Origin: Sphingopyxis panaciterrulae
GTDB lineage: Bacteria; Pseudomonadota; Alphaproteobacteria; Sphingomonadales; Sphingomonadaceae
Assembly (NCBI RefSeq): GCF_014199295.1
Contig: NZ_JACIJH010000023.1
Coordinates: 1 to 36,427 of the forward strand
Direction: 5' to 3'
DNA length: 36,427 nucleotides
Made by a program: the position numbers and the translations under genes. How positions within the stretch are numbered: the stretch's first letter is position 1; every line of letters begins with the position of its first letter. The notes below the pieces were generated by a model. That model did no database searches. It was not told the origin of the DNA and worked only from the letters and a program-made list of their open reading frames with translations. Of this stretch, positions 8,276 to 16,421 are shown one piece after another.

Positions 8276-9056
8276 AGGCATCCCGATCCGATCGCTGAGC
8301 CGCGGCATCGCGGTACTGAAGGCGATCAACCTCAACGGATCGATGACGATCATGGAGATCTGTGAAGCCTGCGCCATGCCCTATGCGACGACCTCGCGCA
8401 TCGTCCAGACCCTGGTGTTCGAGGGGCTGATCGCCCGCGATCCCGGGCGCAAGCGCTATCGCGCCACCGGCCTGGTCCGCGCGCTGGCGCAGGGGTTCCA
8501 GGGTTCGGGCCGACTCGCTACCGCTGCGCGGCCGCATATTCTCGACCTGACGCGCCGCATCGGCTGGCCGGTGTCGATCACGACGCGTATCGGCCCCGAC
8601 ATGGTGGTCGAGGTGTCGACCCACGATCACACGACCATGGCCTTTTCCAGCCCCGATCCGGGCTACAGCCTGCCGATCCTCGAATGCGCGGCGGGCATCG
8701 CCTATCTCAGCAGCCTGCCCGAGGCGCAGTTTCAGGACGTGATCGCCGGCCTGCGTGCGATGGAACTGCCCAATTCGCGGCACGCGCTCGACCTGATCGC
8801 CCATGGCGACCTGCGCCAGCAGGTTCGCGCCCACGGCTTCGCGACGCGCAGCAACGTGCCCTACACCCGCCATCCGGGCCGCACTTCGGGAATCGCCCTG
8901 CCCCTGTTCGACGGCGGCGAACCGATCGGCGCGATGACGGTGATCTATTTCGCGACGGCGATGCGAATGGCGGAGGCGGTTAACCGCCTGCTTCCCGACA
9001 TGCGCGACACGGCGCGGGCGATCGAGGCGAGCCTCGCGGACCTGCCCCACCCCTGA
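8268..9056 (+). CDS. IclR-family transcriptional regulator (IclR1)
   Basis: The 262-residue protein has an N-terminal winged helix (about residues 5-65, with the recognition helix ATTSRIVQTL) and a C-terminal GAF-like effector domain ending in TSGIALPLFDGGEPIGAMTVIYF. Residues 4-70 are nearly identical in pattern to IclR2 at 18.8 kb, so both may recognise the same DNA site. The nearest family types are MhpR/PcaR-like regulators of aromatic and diacid catabolism. It is cotranscribed with the MFS gene, whose end overlaps its start. The effector is unknown. Confidence 0.92.
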   Translation: MDRGIPIRSLSRGIAVLKAINLNGSMTIMEICEACAMPYATTSRIVQTLVFEGLIARDPGRKRYRATGLVRALAQGFQGSGRLATAARPHILDLTRRIGWPVSITTRIGPDMVVEVSTHDHTTMAFSSPDPGYSLPILECAAGIAYLSSLPEAQFQDVIAGLRAMELPNSRHALDLIAHGDLRQQVRAHGFATRSNVPYTRHPGRTSGIALPLFDGGEPIGAMTVIYFATAMRMAEAVNRLLPDMRDTARAIEASLADLPHP

Positions 9057-9076
9057 CGCCCGCGGTTCCGGCGCGA

Positions 9077-10465
9077 TCAGTCCGCCGGCGCGCCGGACAG
9101 CTTGTCCTCGCTCAGGTCGTAATATTTCAGCGCGACGCAGCTCAGGCCGAGCAGGATCATCGGGCCGATCGACGCGAGGAAATAGATCGCGTCGATCGCC
9201 GATTGAGGCTGGACGACGGCGGTGCCGCTGGTCGCCTTGATATAACCCGACGCGCCGAGCAGCAGACCGGTGAGCCCCGCGCCGATCGCATAGGCGAGCT
9301 TCTCGACGATCGTATAGACCGCCGACAACATCCCTTCGCGGCGCATCCCGGTGCGGCGATAGTCCCATTCCATCGTGTCGGGCAGCAGCGACTGGCCGAA
9401 CAGCAGCACCGCGCCCGCGGTCACGCCCAGCCCGACCGCGCGCCCGAAGGTCAGATAGAGCGGCTCGCCGGTCTCGACGAAATACCAGCTCACATACATG
9501 AGCGCATAGACGCCGCTGGCGATCAGATAGATTTTGCGCTTGCCCGCCTTTCGGCCAAGCCGCACCCAAAGCTGCTGCGAGAGCATCATCGAGCTATAGA
9601 AAACCAGGAAATAGAGGCCGAGCATCGTGTCGGTGAAATGCAGGATCTGCTTGAACAGGAACGGCATCGCCGCCTGCGTCACCGCCAGCGCGGTCAGTTG
9701 CAGCAGCTTGATGACCAGCAGCAGCACGAACGGCTTGTTGCCGGCCAGCAGCTTCATCTTCTCGACGAGCCCCAGGCGCACATGATCGCTACCGTAGTGA
9801 AAGGGCGCGCTGGCCGTGGTCCGGAAGCAGAAGAGCGTGCCGGCGATGGCAAGCGCGGCGACGAACAGCGACATCATCGTATGGCCGGTCTGACCGCCGC
9901 CACCGCGGGCGATCAGCACCGGGCCGATAAACGTCGCCACCAGGCTGGCCAGCCCGACCGCATAGACGCGGAACGAGATCAGGCGCGACCGCTCGTGATA
10001 GTCGGAGGTCATTTCCGCCGGCATCGCCATATAGGGCACGCTGAACACCGCATAGGCCGTGGAGTAGAAGAGGAGGCCGATGATCGTGTAGATCACCGCG
10101 GCCGTGGCCGTCAGGCCGGTCGGCACGTTGAACAGGATCAGCGCCGATACGGCCAGCATCACCCCGCCCGCCAGGACGAAGGGACGGCGGCGACCGTGCC
10201 GCGACTTCGACCGATCGCTGAACGATCCGACAATCGGGTCGATCAGCGCGTCATAGAGCTTGGACAGCGCCATCAGCGATCCCGCCAGCGCCGCGCCGAT
10301 CCCGACATAGTCGACCAGATAACGCAGCAGCAGCACGTTGACCGAATTGAACAGCGCCGCGACCGCGAGCGTGCCCGCGCCCCAGCCGACGCAGGTCATC
10401 AGAGGCAGCTTGTCTCCCCCGCCCTTGCCCGAACCCGTGTTCGCGTCGTTCGCGGCGCTCGTCAT
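9077..10465 (-). CDS. GPH-family (MFS) cation symporter
   Basis: The 462-residue membrane protein carries the glycoside-pentoside-hexuronide family signature DPIVGSFSDRSKSRHGRRRP near residues 57-76 and about 12 hydrophobic helices. Family members import sugars, glycosides and, in sphingomonads, other organic solutes with Na+ or H+. ATG 10465 is preceded by GAGGG about 8 bases upstream, which decides the start. The gene stands alone between IclR1 (convergent) and MT3, with its own promoter region containing an operator candidate. Import of a substrate or intermediate that the TonB receptor has brought into the periplasm is a reasonable inference. Confidence 0.88.
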   Translation of the reverse strand: MTSAANDANTGSGKGGGDKLPLMTCVGWGAGTLAVAALFNSVNVLLLRYLVDYVGIGAALAGSLMALSKLYDALIDPIVGSFSDRSKSRHGRRRPFVLAGGVMLAVSALILFNVPTGLTATAAVIYTIIGLLFYSTAYAVFSVPYMAMPAEMTSDYHERSRLISFRVYAVGLASLVATFIGPVLIARGGGGQTGHTMMSLFVAALAIAGTLFCFRTTASAPFHYGSDHVRLGLVEKMKLLAGNKPFVLLLVIKLLQLTALAVTQAAMPFLFKQILHFTDTMLGLYFLVFYSSMMLSQQLWVRLGRKAGKRKIYLIASGVYALMYVSWYFVETGEPLYLTFGRAVGLGVTAGAVLLFGQSLLPDTMEWDYRRTGMRREGMLSAVYTIVEKLAYAIGAGLTGLLLGASGYIKATSGTAVVQPQSAIDAIYFLASIGPMILLGLSCVALKYYDLSEDKLSGAPAD

Positions 10466-10543
10466 ATAATATTTCCCTCGATCGACCCTAATCGGCGGCA
10501 CTCTTCCCCAGCGGTGCGGGGATACCAACGGCTTACCCCGATT

Positions 10544-10560
10544 TGTCCACCAGGCGGATA
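10544..10560. promoter_or_regulatory. Class 1 operator candidate, TGTCC-ACCAGGC-GGATA
   Basis: This strong copy has one arm mismatch, the same 7-bp spacer and a trailing A. It lies in the 106-bp gap upstream of the GPH symporter, 79 bp from its start codon. Because MT3 only ends here, the site belongs to the symporter promoter. Confidence 0.6.
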
Positions 10561-10571
10561 AAAAGCGTCGA

Positions 10572-11684
10572 TCAGCGGATAGCGGACATCACTGCCCACG
10601 ACCGGAACACGCCCTTCGACGTCGCGCCGAAACCCGCATTGCCGCGCGCGGCAGCATCGGTGGCATCCTGATATCCGACCGCGATGTCGCGGAATCCCGC
10701 CTGCCCCAGCAAGGCGACGTAATCGGCGCTGGTCGCCGCCTTCCAATTGGGTTCGTTGTTGTAACGCGCCTCGATCTCGCCGCGCACCTGTCCCCACAGG
10801 TCCATCTCGGCATAGCGCTGCGGCACTTCCAGATGCAGCACGACACCGCCCGGTCGCAGCAGCCGATGGCATTCATCCATCATCGCGCCGATGGTCCCGG
10901 GTTGCAGTTCGTGGATGGTCACGCAGGAAAAAACGAGGTCGAACGACTCATCGGGGAATGGCGCCGCGAGCGCATCGCCGAGCCGCAGATGCACCGCCGC
11001 GCCCAGATGCGCGGCGCGGGCATGGGCATAGCGGAGCTGCGCGGCCCCGACGTCGATGCCATGCGCCTCCGCCCCGGGAAAATAGCCTGCCAGCGGCACG
11101 AGGCTCGCTCCGATTCCACAGCCGAGTTCCAGCAGGCGCTTCGGCGCGAAATCCGGGAAGCGATGAAACAGATGCGCCGCTGCGGTGTGCCCGCGCCGAT
11201 CGTTCATCAGGCCGCCGTTGCGACCCAACATATAGACCGCGCCGCCGCGATCCATCAGCGCGCCCTGCGCGACGCCGCCGTCGTCGCCCACATATCCGCC
11301 GGGCATCAGATGGACGTCGTGATCCGCGAGATGGGATGGAATGACGAAATCGGGATCGACGGTGACCGACCCGATCGCCGGCGCGGCGGCGGCGCGCGCC
11401 TCGAGTTCCGCCGCCTGTCGGCGCACCGACGCGCCGACCACGTCCCACAGCAGTTCCTGCGATTCGCGCCGCAGCGCCGCCCAGTTCCGGAAGCTCGCGA
11501 GGCCGTGCAGCCGGTCGAATATTTCCTCGGCCCGCGCATTATGGCCTTCGCCGGGATCGAGCGCCGCCGCCGCCGCGCGCTGTCCTTCCTCCGCCGCACC
11601 CGCAACGAAGCCCTTGAGGTCCCGGACGAACAATTGCTCGGCCATCTCGTCATGGCTGGCGCCGGGCAGCATCGGATGGCTCAT
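10572..11684 (-). CDS. Class I SAM-dependent methyltransferase-like protein (MT3)
   Basis: MT3 has 370 residues with an N-terminal domain and a C-terminal Rossmann domain: LLELGCGIGA at 184-193, D211 (GIDVG), TIHELQP (H258-E259) and the RPGGVVLHLEVP segment. H125 and GGY (129-131) correspond to the H...GGW feature of the other three. It is the most divergent of the four, and its C-terminus lacks the YPWxTxARKP ending of MT1 and MT2. It is the last gene of the TonB receptor operon, and its ATG overlaps the stop of partner B by 4 bp. Substrate unknown. Confidence 0.85.
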   Translation of the reverse strand: MSHPMLPGASHDEMAEQLFVRDLKGFVAGAAEEGQRAAAAALDPGEGHNARAEEIFDRLHGLASFRNWAALRRESQELLWDVVGASVRRQAAELEARAAAAPAIGSVTVDPDFVIPSHLADHDVHLMPGGYVGDDGGVAQGALMDRGGAVYMLGRNGGLMNDRRGHTAAAHLFHRFPDFAPKRLLELGCGIGASLVPLAGYFPGAEAHGIDVGAAQLRYAHARAAHLGAAVHLRLGDALAAPFPDESFDLVFSCVTIHELQPGTIGAMMDECHRLLRPGGVVLHLEVPQRYAEMDLWGQVRGEIEARYNNEPNWKAATSADYVALLGQAGFRDIAVGYQDATDAAARGNAGFGATSKGVFRSWAVMSAIR

Positions 11685-12001
11685 CGGCGGGGTTCCTCAA
11701 AGGCACGCGCGGTCCGCGCGGCGGCATCGCGGATCGGACGGAATATCCGGTCGATCAATGTCTGGCGGATCGTATCGCGTGCGCCCTGCGCCCGCTCGTC
11801 GGGAACGTAGCGATCGACCGCATCGGGCCCGAACAGCCCCGCAGCTTCGGCTAGCCGCTCGACCGTGTCGAGCCGTTCGCGGGTCACTGCCAGTTGCGCA
11901 GCGAGCGCCGTCACCATGCCGATCAGTTGGTCGTCGCTCTCGCGCATTCCTTCAATGGCATGGCGCGGCACCGCATGGGTCCGGGGCCTGGTGTCGCTCA
12001 C
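11681..12001 (-). CDS. Small helical protein paired with MT3 (partner B)
   Basis: This 106-residue protein follows the same plan as partners A and C: a helix DQLIGMVTALAAQLAVTRER with following VERLAEAAG, then VDRYVPDERA and the helix RDTIRQTLIDRIF. It starts with GTG at 12001, in a GTGA overlap with the stop of the alpha/beta hydrolase gene, and ends in an ATGA overlap with MT3. It is therefore coupled at both ends. No known domain, signal peptide or membrane segment is visible. It is probably a dedicated partner of MT3. Confidence 0.8.
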   Translation of the reverse strand: MSDTRPRTHAVPRHAIEGMRESDDQLIGMVTALAAQLAVTRERLDTVERLAEAAGLFGPDAVDRYVPDERAQGARDTIRQTLIDRIFRPIRDAAARTARAFEEPRR

Positions 12002-12924
12002 GATCGGCGTCCCAGGAAATCGAGCATCGCCTGCGCGGTCTCGGCGGGCTTTTCCTGATGCACGAATGACCCGGCGCCGGCGATCTGGATGATCGTCGCA
12101 TCGGGCCGCGCCTTGCGCCCGACTGCAACATAGCGGGTATAATAGCCACGATCGGCATAGATCAGCAAAGCCGGCGCGCTGGTTTGCGCCAGCAACGCCG
12201 CGGTATCGGTCAGCGCGACGCCGCGTTCCGACGGCCGCACCCAGCGATCGGCCTTGGCGCGGCTCGCATTCTGCTCCGCCTCGATCCGCGGATCGACGGT
12301 GCCGAAGCGCGAGACCTGCTCCATCGTGCGCGGCAGCGGGCGCCAGTCGTCGGTCCAGACGGCAGGGTCGCGCGCTTCCTCCACCGCGTCGAGCGCGGCG
12401 CGCGTCTGACCGGCGAACAGGCTGACGCTCGCCAGGATCACCCCCGCGACGCGCTCAGGATAGCGCGCCGCCATCGTCACCCCGATCACCCCGCCCAGCG
12501 AATTGCCGGCGACGGTGAAGCGGTCGACACCCAGGTCCGACAGCGCCGCCAGGATGATCGCGGCGCTCTCCGCCACTGTCTGCACATGCGGCGGCGGGCC
12601 GAGCCATTCCGACCCGCCATGCCCTGGAAGATCCATCGCGATCACGCGGTGCCGCGCGCCGATCAGCGGCGCGACATGGCGCCAGTCCGCGATCCAGCCG
12701 CCGACCTTGGGCAGCAGCACGACCGGCTTGCCCGCGTCCGGCCCAAGCGTGCGATATTGAATGACGCCCCCGGCACGCACGATCCGGCCGCCGCCGGTCC
12801 ACGGCGCCTCGATACCCGCGCCATTATCCGCCGCTGCAAGGGCCGGGCCGGCGCTCGCCGCGGCCGACAGCATCGCCGCTCCCGCCACGAAATCCCGGCG
12901 TCCAACCGCCAGTCGTTCAATCAT
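11998..12924 (-). CDS. Tat-exported alpha/beta hydrolase
   Basis: The 308-residue protein starts with a twin-arginine-type signal (VGRRDFVAGAAMLSAAASAGPALA, R9-R10). The mature part is an alpha/beta hydrolase: MDLPGHGGSEW around 97-107, the nucleophile elbow VAGNSLGGV with S142, and a late catalytic histidine in GAGSFVHQEKP. This is the esterase/epoxide hydrolase/C-C hydrolase branch. The ATG at 12924 overlaps the end of the DUF3089 gene by 8 bp. The RR motif just after this start supports the choice over a longer start. Periplasmic ester or ring-product hydrolysis is inferred from the export signal and the TonB neighbour. Confidence 0.87.
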   Translation of the reverse strand: MIERLAVGRRDFVAGAAMLSAAASAGPALAAADNGAGIEAPWTGGGRIVRAGGVIQYRTLGPDAGKPVVLLPKVGGWIADWRHVAPLIGARHRVIAMDLPGHGGSEWLGPPPHVQTVAESAAIILAALSDLGVDRFTVAGNSLGGVIGVTMAARYPERVAGVILASVSLFAGQTRAALDAVEEARDPAVWTDDWRPLPRTMEQVSRFGTVDPRIEAEQNASRAKADRWVRPSERGVALTDTAALLAQTSAPALLIYADRGYYTRYVAVGRKARPDATIIQIAGAGSFVHQEKPAETAQAMLDFLGRRS

Positions 12925-13969
12925 GCCCGTCTCCCTGCGCCGCCTGCCATGCCGCGACGCGTGCCGCGGCGTCGGCTCGGATATCGCCCCAGAAGAAGGC
13001 AATGTCATTCATGTGAAGATTGCCGCCCGGCAAGCGCTCGACGAAGAGACCGCGGCGCGGGATGACCCGCAGGACGCCCCCATCGCACCATGCGGTCAGC
13101 GCACCCGGAACCGGGCCGGGCAGAGGCCCTTCGGTCACGGGACCCGGCAGCGCGCCCTTGCCGGCCGGCCCCCGCACCGCGGGGCGGGCCAGCGAAAAGC
13201 TCAGCGGATTGACGCACAACAGCCGCTCGTCCCCGCCCGGCGCGCCATGGTCGGCGACCGATCGCGCGACATAGCCGCCCGTATCGGCGTCGGCGTCGAA
13301 ACTGTTCCAGCTCGCCACGCAGCGCGTCTGGCCGGGAGCGGCGCAGGCGCCGATATCGGCGGGCAGCGCGCTCATCGGAATGCCAAGGCCGGGAAGATAG
13401 GCGATCACCAGACGCGCGGCGAGCGGAGTCCCGGCTATCTCCTCGCGGATCAGCCGCAGCCCGTGCAAGGCGCCCTGGCTGTGCCCCGCGATGATGAAGG
13501 GCCGGCCATGATTGTCGTGCGCGACATAGGACCGGAACGCGCGCAGCACATCGCCATAGGCCAGCGCATAGGCCTTTGCCCCATCGCCAAGCCGCTCCGC
13601 GAAGGCGCGCGACGACGCCTGGCGATAGCGCGGCATGAAGCGGCGGCAGCAGGCATCGAACAGGCTCGCCTGCCGCGCGGTGACGCTGAGGTCGGTCCAC
13701 CGCCGGGTGGCAGCGTCGGCCATATCCTGGTTCCAGTCGGTGGAGCGAAAGGTCGTCGGCTGGATGTAGAAGACGTCGGCCGCGCGCCCGTCCGTCGCGG
13801 TTTCGCGCAACGCCCAGCTTTCGGCATCGGCATAATCGGGCGGTGCGGGGTGGACGGCGCGGTCGAAATCCTGCGCCGCAGCCCCGTCCCCGAACGCGAC
13901 CAACGCCACGGGCAGAAGAACCGCCCTTATCCTGGCGCGGACGGCGCGGCGAGAGAAGAAGAACCTCAC
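12917..13969 (-). CDS. DUF3089 alpha/beta hydrolase-like protein, exported
   Basis: The 350-residue protein begins at GTG 13969, which is 15 bp after the TonB receptor stop. It has an N-terminal signal segment (hydrophobic residues about 15-32, ending GAAAQ). The DUF3089 features are DVFYIQPTTF near 65-74, AYGDVLRAFRSYVAHDNHGRPFIIAGHSQG with the nucleophile S164, and a C-terminal NLHMNDIAFFWGDIR segment carrying the histidine. DUF3089 proteins are predicted periplasmic serine hydrolases of the alpha/beta fold. It sits between the receptor and the second hydrolase, so it may process imported ligand. No in-frame ATG gives a better start. Confidence 0.82.
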   Translation of the reverse strand: MRFFFSRRAVRARIRAVLLPVALVAFGDGAAAQDFDRAVHPAPPDYADAESWALRETATDGRAADVFYIQPTTFRSTDWNQDMADAATRRWTDLSVTARQASLFDACCRRFMPRYRQASSRAFAERLGDGAKAYALAYGDVLRAFRSYVAHDNHGRPFIIAGHSQGALHGLRLIREEIAGTPLAARLVIAYLPGLGIPMSALPADIGACAAPGQTRCVASWNSFDADADTGGYVARSVADHGAPGGDERLLCVNPLSFSLARPAVRGPAGKGALPGPVTEGPLPGPVPGALTAWCDGGVLRVIPRRGLFVERLPGGNLHMNDIAFFWGDIRADAAARVAAWQAAQGDGHD

Positions 13970-13983
13970 CGCGCCGACCGATC

Positions 13984-16224
13984 TCAGAACTTCATCTCGG
14001 CGGTCAGGCCGATCACCCGTCCATTGCCGACGAATCCGGTCGTGAAGGTCGTCGAGGGAAAGAATTCGGGCTCGGTGATCGCGCTGACGATATAGCGGGC
14101 ATCGAACAGATTCTTCGCGAACAGCGAGATCTCGTAATTGTCCCTCACCCAGCCGACGCGGGTATTGACCAGCAATTGCTCGTCGGTTTCTTGCAATGCG
14201 ATGGCCGAGGTCGGCTGTTCGGAGCGATAGGACAGGTCGCCGCGCAGATAGATTTCCGACGTCGCGAGCGGGATGGTGTAGGTGGTCGCCGCGACATATT
14301 GGTGGCGCGACGTGCGCGGGATCTGGAAACCGCTGATGTCGATGCCGGTGCCGGCCTGGACCAGACCGCAATCGGCCGCGGTCGGGCACTGGCGCGCCGA
14401 GCTGTAATCCACCGTGCCCTCGTCCCACTTGGGATCGTTATAGCTATAGGCGAAATTCAGGTCCCAATTGGTCGACGGCCGCACCGCGACGCCCACCTCG
14501 AAACCCTTGACCGTCGCCGAACCGGCGTTGGTTACCGGGTTGGTCTGCCCGACGATCGCCGACGGCACCGAAAGCTGCAGATCCTTCCAGTCGATATAAT
14601 AGGCGCTGGCGTTGAGCGTGACGCGGCCGCCCAGAAACTCGTTCTTGGTGCCGATCTCGAACGTGGTGTTCTTTTCGGGACCGAACGCCTGCTCGGAAAC
14701 AACGGCGGTGTTGTTGAAGCCGCCCGACTTGGTGCCGCTCCCGACAACGGCATAGAGCGACTTTCCGTCGGCCCAGCGCCAGTTGGCGGTGACGCGATAG
14801 GTGCCATAGGAAAAATCGGCCTCGGGCAGCAGCACCGCGCCGGTGATGTGGTTGGTCAGGCGCGAATCCTTGTCCTCCCACGTCCAGCGGCCCTGTGCCT
14901 CGATGTCGAAGCGATCGGTCAGCTTGAGGTCGACGAGGCCGAACACCGACTTCATCGTCGAATTCTCGATATTCTCGTTGTTCAGGCTCTTGCTCTGCTG
15001 ATCGACGCCCAGTCCGACGATGCTGAGCTGGCTGGCCTTTCGGTCATAATAATAGCCGCCGAAGGCCCAGTCGAGAAAGCTGTTGCCAAAGGATTCGAGC
15101 CGCAGTTCCGAGCTCCACTCGCGCACCGGCCCGACGAACGGCTGGGTGAAGCGACGCGATGCGGTCGGCAGGGTGCCGCCGAAGGTGTTGAGGTGCTGGT
15201 CCTGCAGCGCGAACGCCTGATATTTGGCCCACGAGCCGGTATAGCGCAGGGTGACCGGCCCGAAGTCATAGGACAGGCGCCCGATCGCGAGATCGGTCTT
15301 GTGCGTCGAATAGGATGCAGGGTCGACGTTGACCTGATCGGGCGCGGTCAGCGTGCCGCAGAAATAGCGCCGGTCGCTGCCGCCGCGATTGACCATCGCC
15401 GACGTCGTGCCGCCGCAATTGTTGGTGAAGATATAGTTGGCGCTGCCATCCAGCCGGTCCTGATAATGATAATAGAAGGCGGAAGCCTCCAGCCCATCGA
15501 CCGGCCGCCATTCCACCAGGCCCGACGCCGACCATTTATTGTCCCATCCGCCCAGCTTCGGGCCGTCGACCGCGTCGATGGTCCCGCCGAACTTCGAATA
15601 GCTGCCGACCGCCATCACGCGCAGCGTGTCGGTGATCGGAACCGAAATCTTGCCCGCGACCTCGTAAAGCCCGTCGGTGCCGACGCTCGCCTTGACCTGG
15701 CCGGTCAGATAGTCGGCGGGGCGGTCGAGAACATAATTGATCGCCCCCGCGAAGGCATTGTTGCCATAGAGCGCGCTCTGCGGTCCCTTGATCACCTCGA
15801 CACGGGCGAGGTTGAACAGGTCGATATCGAGGTTCGACTTGGCGGATAGATAGACGCCGTCGAGGAACACGCCGACATTGTTGTCGAAGGTCGTGGGGGT
15901 GACGTTGGTCACGCCGCGCAGCGTCGGCGCGCCCAACCCGCCCGCGTTGCCGGAATTATAGCTGAGCCCGGGGGTCAGCCGCGCGACGTCGGCGATGCTC
16001 GTCGCGCTGGCGCGGGACAGATCCTCCTGCGCCGTGGCGCTGACCGCGGCCGGGATCGACTGCAGCGATTCCTCGCGGCGGCGGGCCGTCACCACGATCG
16101 CGCCTTCGCCCCCGTCATGCGCCGCGACGCCGGTCTCGGCAGCGGGAGCGCCTTCCTGCGCTACGGCGGGTTGGACCAGCGTCGCTGCCGCCAGGATGGT
16201 GCTGACCAGAAAAACCGACTTCAT
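13984..16224 (-). CDS. TonB-dependent outer-membrane receptor
   Basis: The 746-residue protein has a signal peptide (MKSVFLVSTILAAATLVQPAVAQ), a TonB-box-like GAIVVTARRR at 41-50, a plug domain (IADVARLTPGLSYNSG ... GPQSALYGNNAFAGAINYV) and a 22-strand barrel pattern ending in EMKF with a C-terminal phenylalanine. It imports a ligand too large or too scarce for porins. No siderophore or vitamin B12 gene is nearby. Its operon contains two exported hydrolases and a methyltransferase module, so uptake of the catabolic substrate is the likely role. The ATG at 16224 fits the signal peptide better than the longer frame. Confidence 0.93.
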   Translation of the reverse strand: MKSVFLVSTILAAATLVQPAVAQEGAPAAETGVAAHDGGEGAIVVTARRREESLQSIPAAVSATAQEDLSRASATSIADVARLTPGLSYNSGNAGGLGAPTLRGVTNVTPTTFDNNVGVFLDGVYLSAKSNLDIDLFNLARVEVIKGPQSALYGNNAFAGAINYVLDRPADYLTGQVKASVGTDGLYEVAGKISVPITDTLRVMAVGSYSKFGGTIDAVDGPKLGGWDNKWSASGLVEWRPVDGLEASAFYYHYQDRLDGSANYIFTNNCGGTTSAMVNRGGSDRRYFCGTLTAPDQVNVDPASYSTHKTDLAIGRLSYDFGPVTLRYTGSWAKYQAFALQDQHLNTFGGTLPTASRRFTQPFVGPVREWSSELRLESFGNSFLDWAFGGYYYDRKASQLSIVGLGVDQQSKSLNNENIENSTMKSVFGLVDLKLTDRFDIEAQGRWTWEDKDSRLTNHITGAVLLPEADFSYGTYRVTANWRWADGKSLYAVVGSGTKSGGFNNTAVVSEQAFGPEKNTTFEIGTKNEFLGGRVTLNASAYYIDWKDLQLSVPSAIVGQTNPVTNAGSATVKGFEVGVAVRPSTNWDLNFAYSYNDPKWDEGTVDYSSARQCPTAADCGLVQAGTGIDISGFQIPRTSRHQYVAATTYTIPLATSEIYLRGDLSYRSEQPTSAIALQETDEQLLVNTRVGWVRDNYEISLFAKNLFDARYIVSAITEPEFFPSTTFTTGFVGNGRVIGLTAEMKF

Positions 16225-16270
16225 CTCAGATGCCCTTATCAAAATCCCGTTCACGGCACGGACCCGATCC

Positions 16271-16287
16271 GTCCCCTCAGGCGGATG
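16271..16287. promoter_or_regulatory. Weak class 1 operator candidate near TonB receptor/MT4
   Basis: The sequence GTCCC-CTCAGGC-GGATG keeps the core CAGGC-GGAT of the repeated motif, but the left arm is poor or offset by one base. An alternative symmetric reading here is ATCCG-N10-CGGAT. It lies in the 197-bp divergent promoter between the receptor operon and MT4. Confidence 0.35.
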
Positions 16288-16339
16288 TCATCCTGCTGTC
16301 ATGAGACTCGCGACTCCAAAATGCGGGGACTGCCCAATA

Positions 16340-16352
16340 ATCGCACTGCGAT
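16340..16352. promoter_or_regulatory. Perfect inverted repeat ATCGCA-C-TGCGAT in the receptor/MT4 promoter
   Basis: Two 6-bp arms with a single central C lie in the divergent region 16225-16421. They are flanked by CAAAATG (from 16317) and CATTTTG (16353-16359), which form an outer inverted repeat. This may be an additional regulator site or a small hairpin. The protein that binds it is unknown. Confidence 0.35.
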
Positions 16353-16421
16353 CATTTTGCAGAGTTGTTGCTGGCCTCGCGCCTCGGGCATTACATGATC
16401 GGGCCAGACGGGAGTGACGAG

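Noticed and set aside
9085..9096. CCGGCGCGCCGG palindrome as a terminator between IclR1 and the symporter
   Set aside because: It lies within the symporter coding end and has no T-tract; such palindromes are common in GC-rich DNA.
13843..15849. A 668-codon plus-strand frame across the TonB receptor
   Set aside because: The composition is low-complexity and the opposite strand is an unambiguous receptor with signal peptide, plug and terminal phenylalanine.
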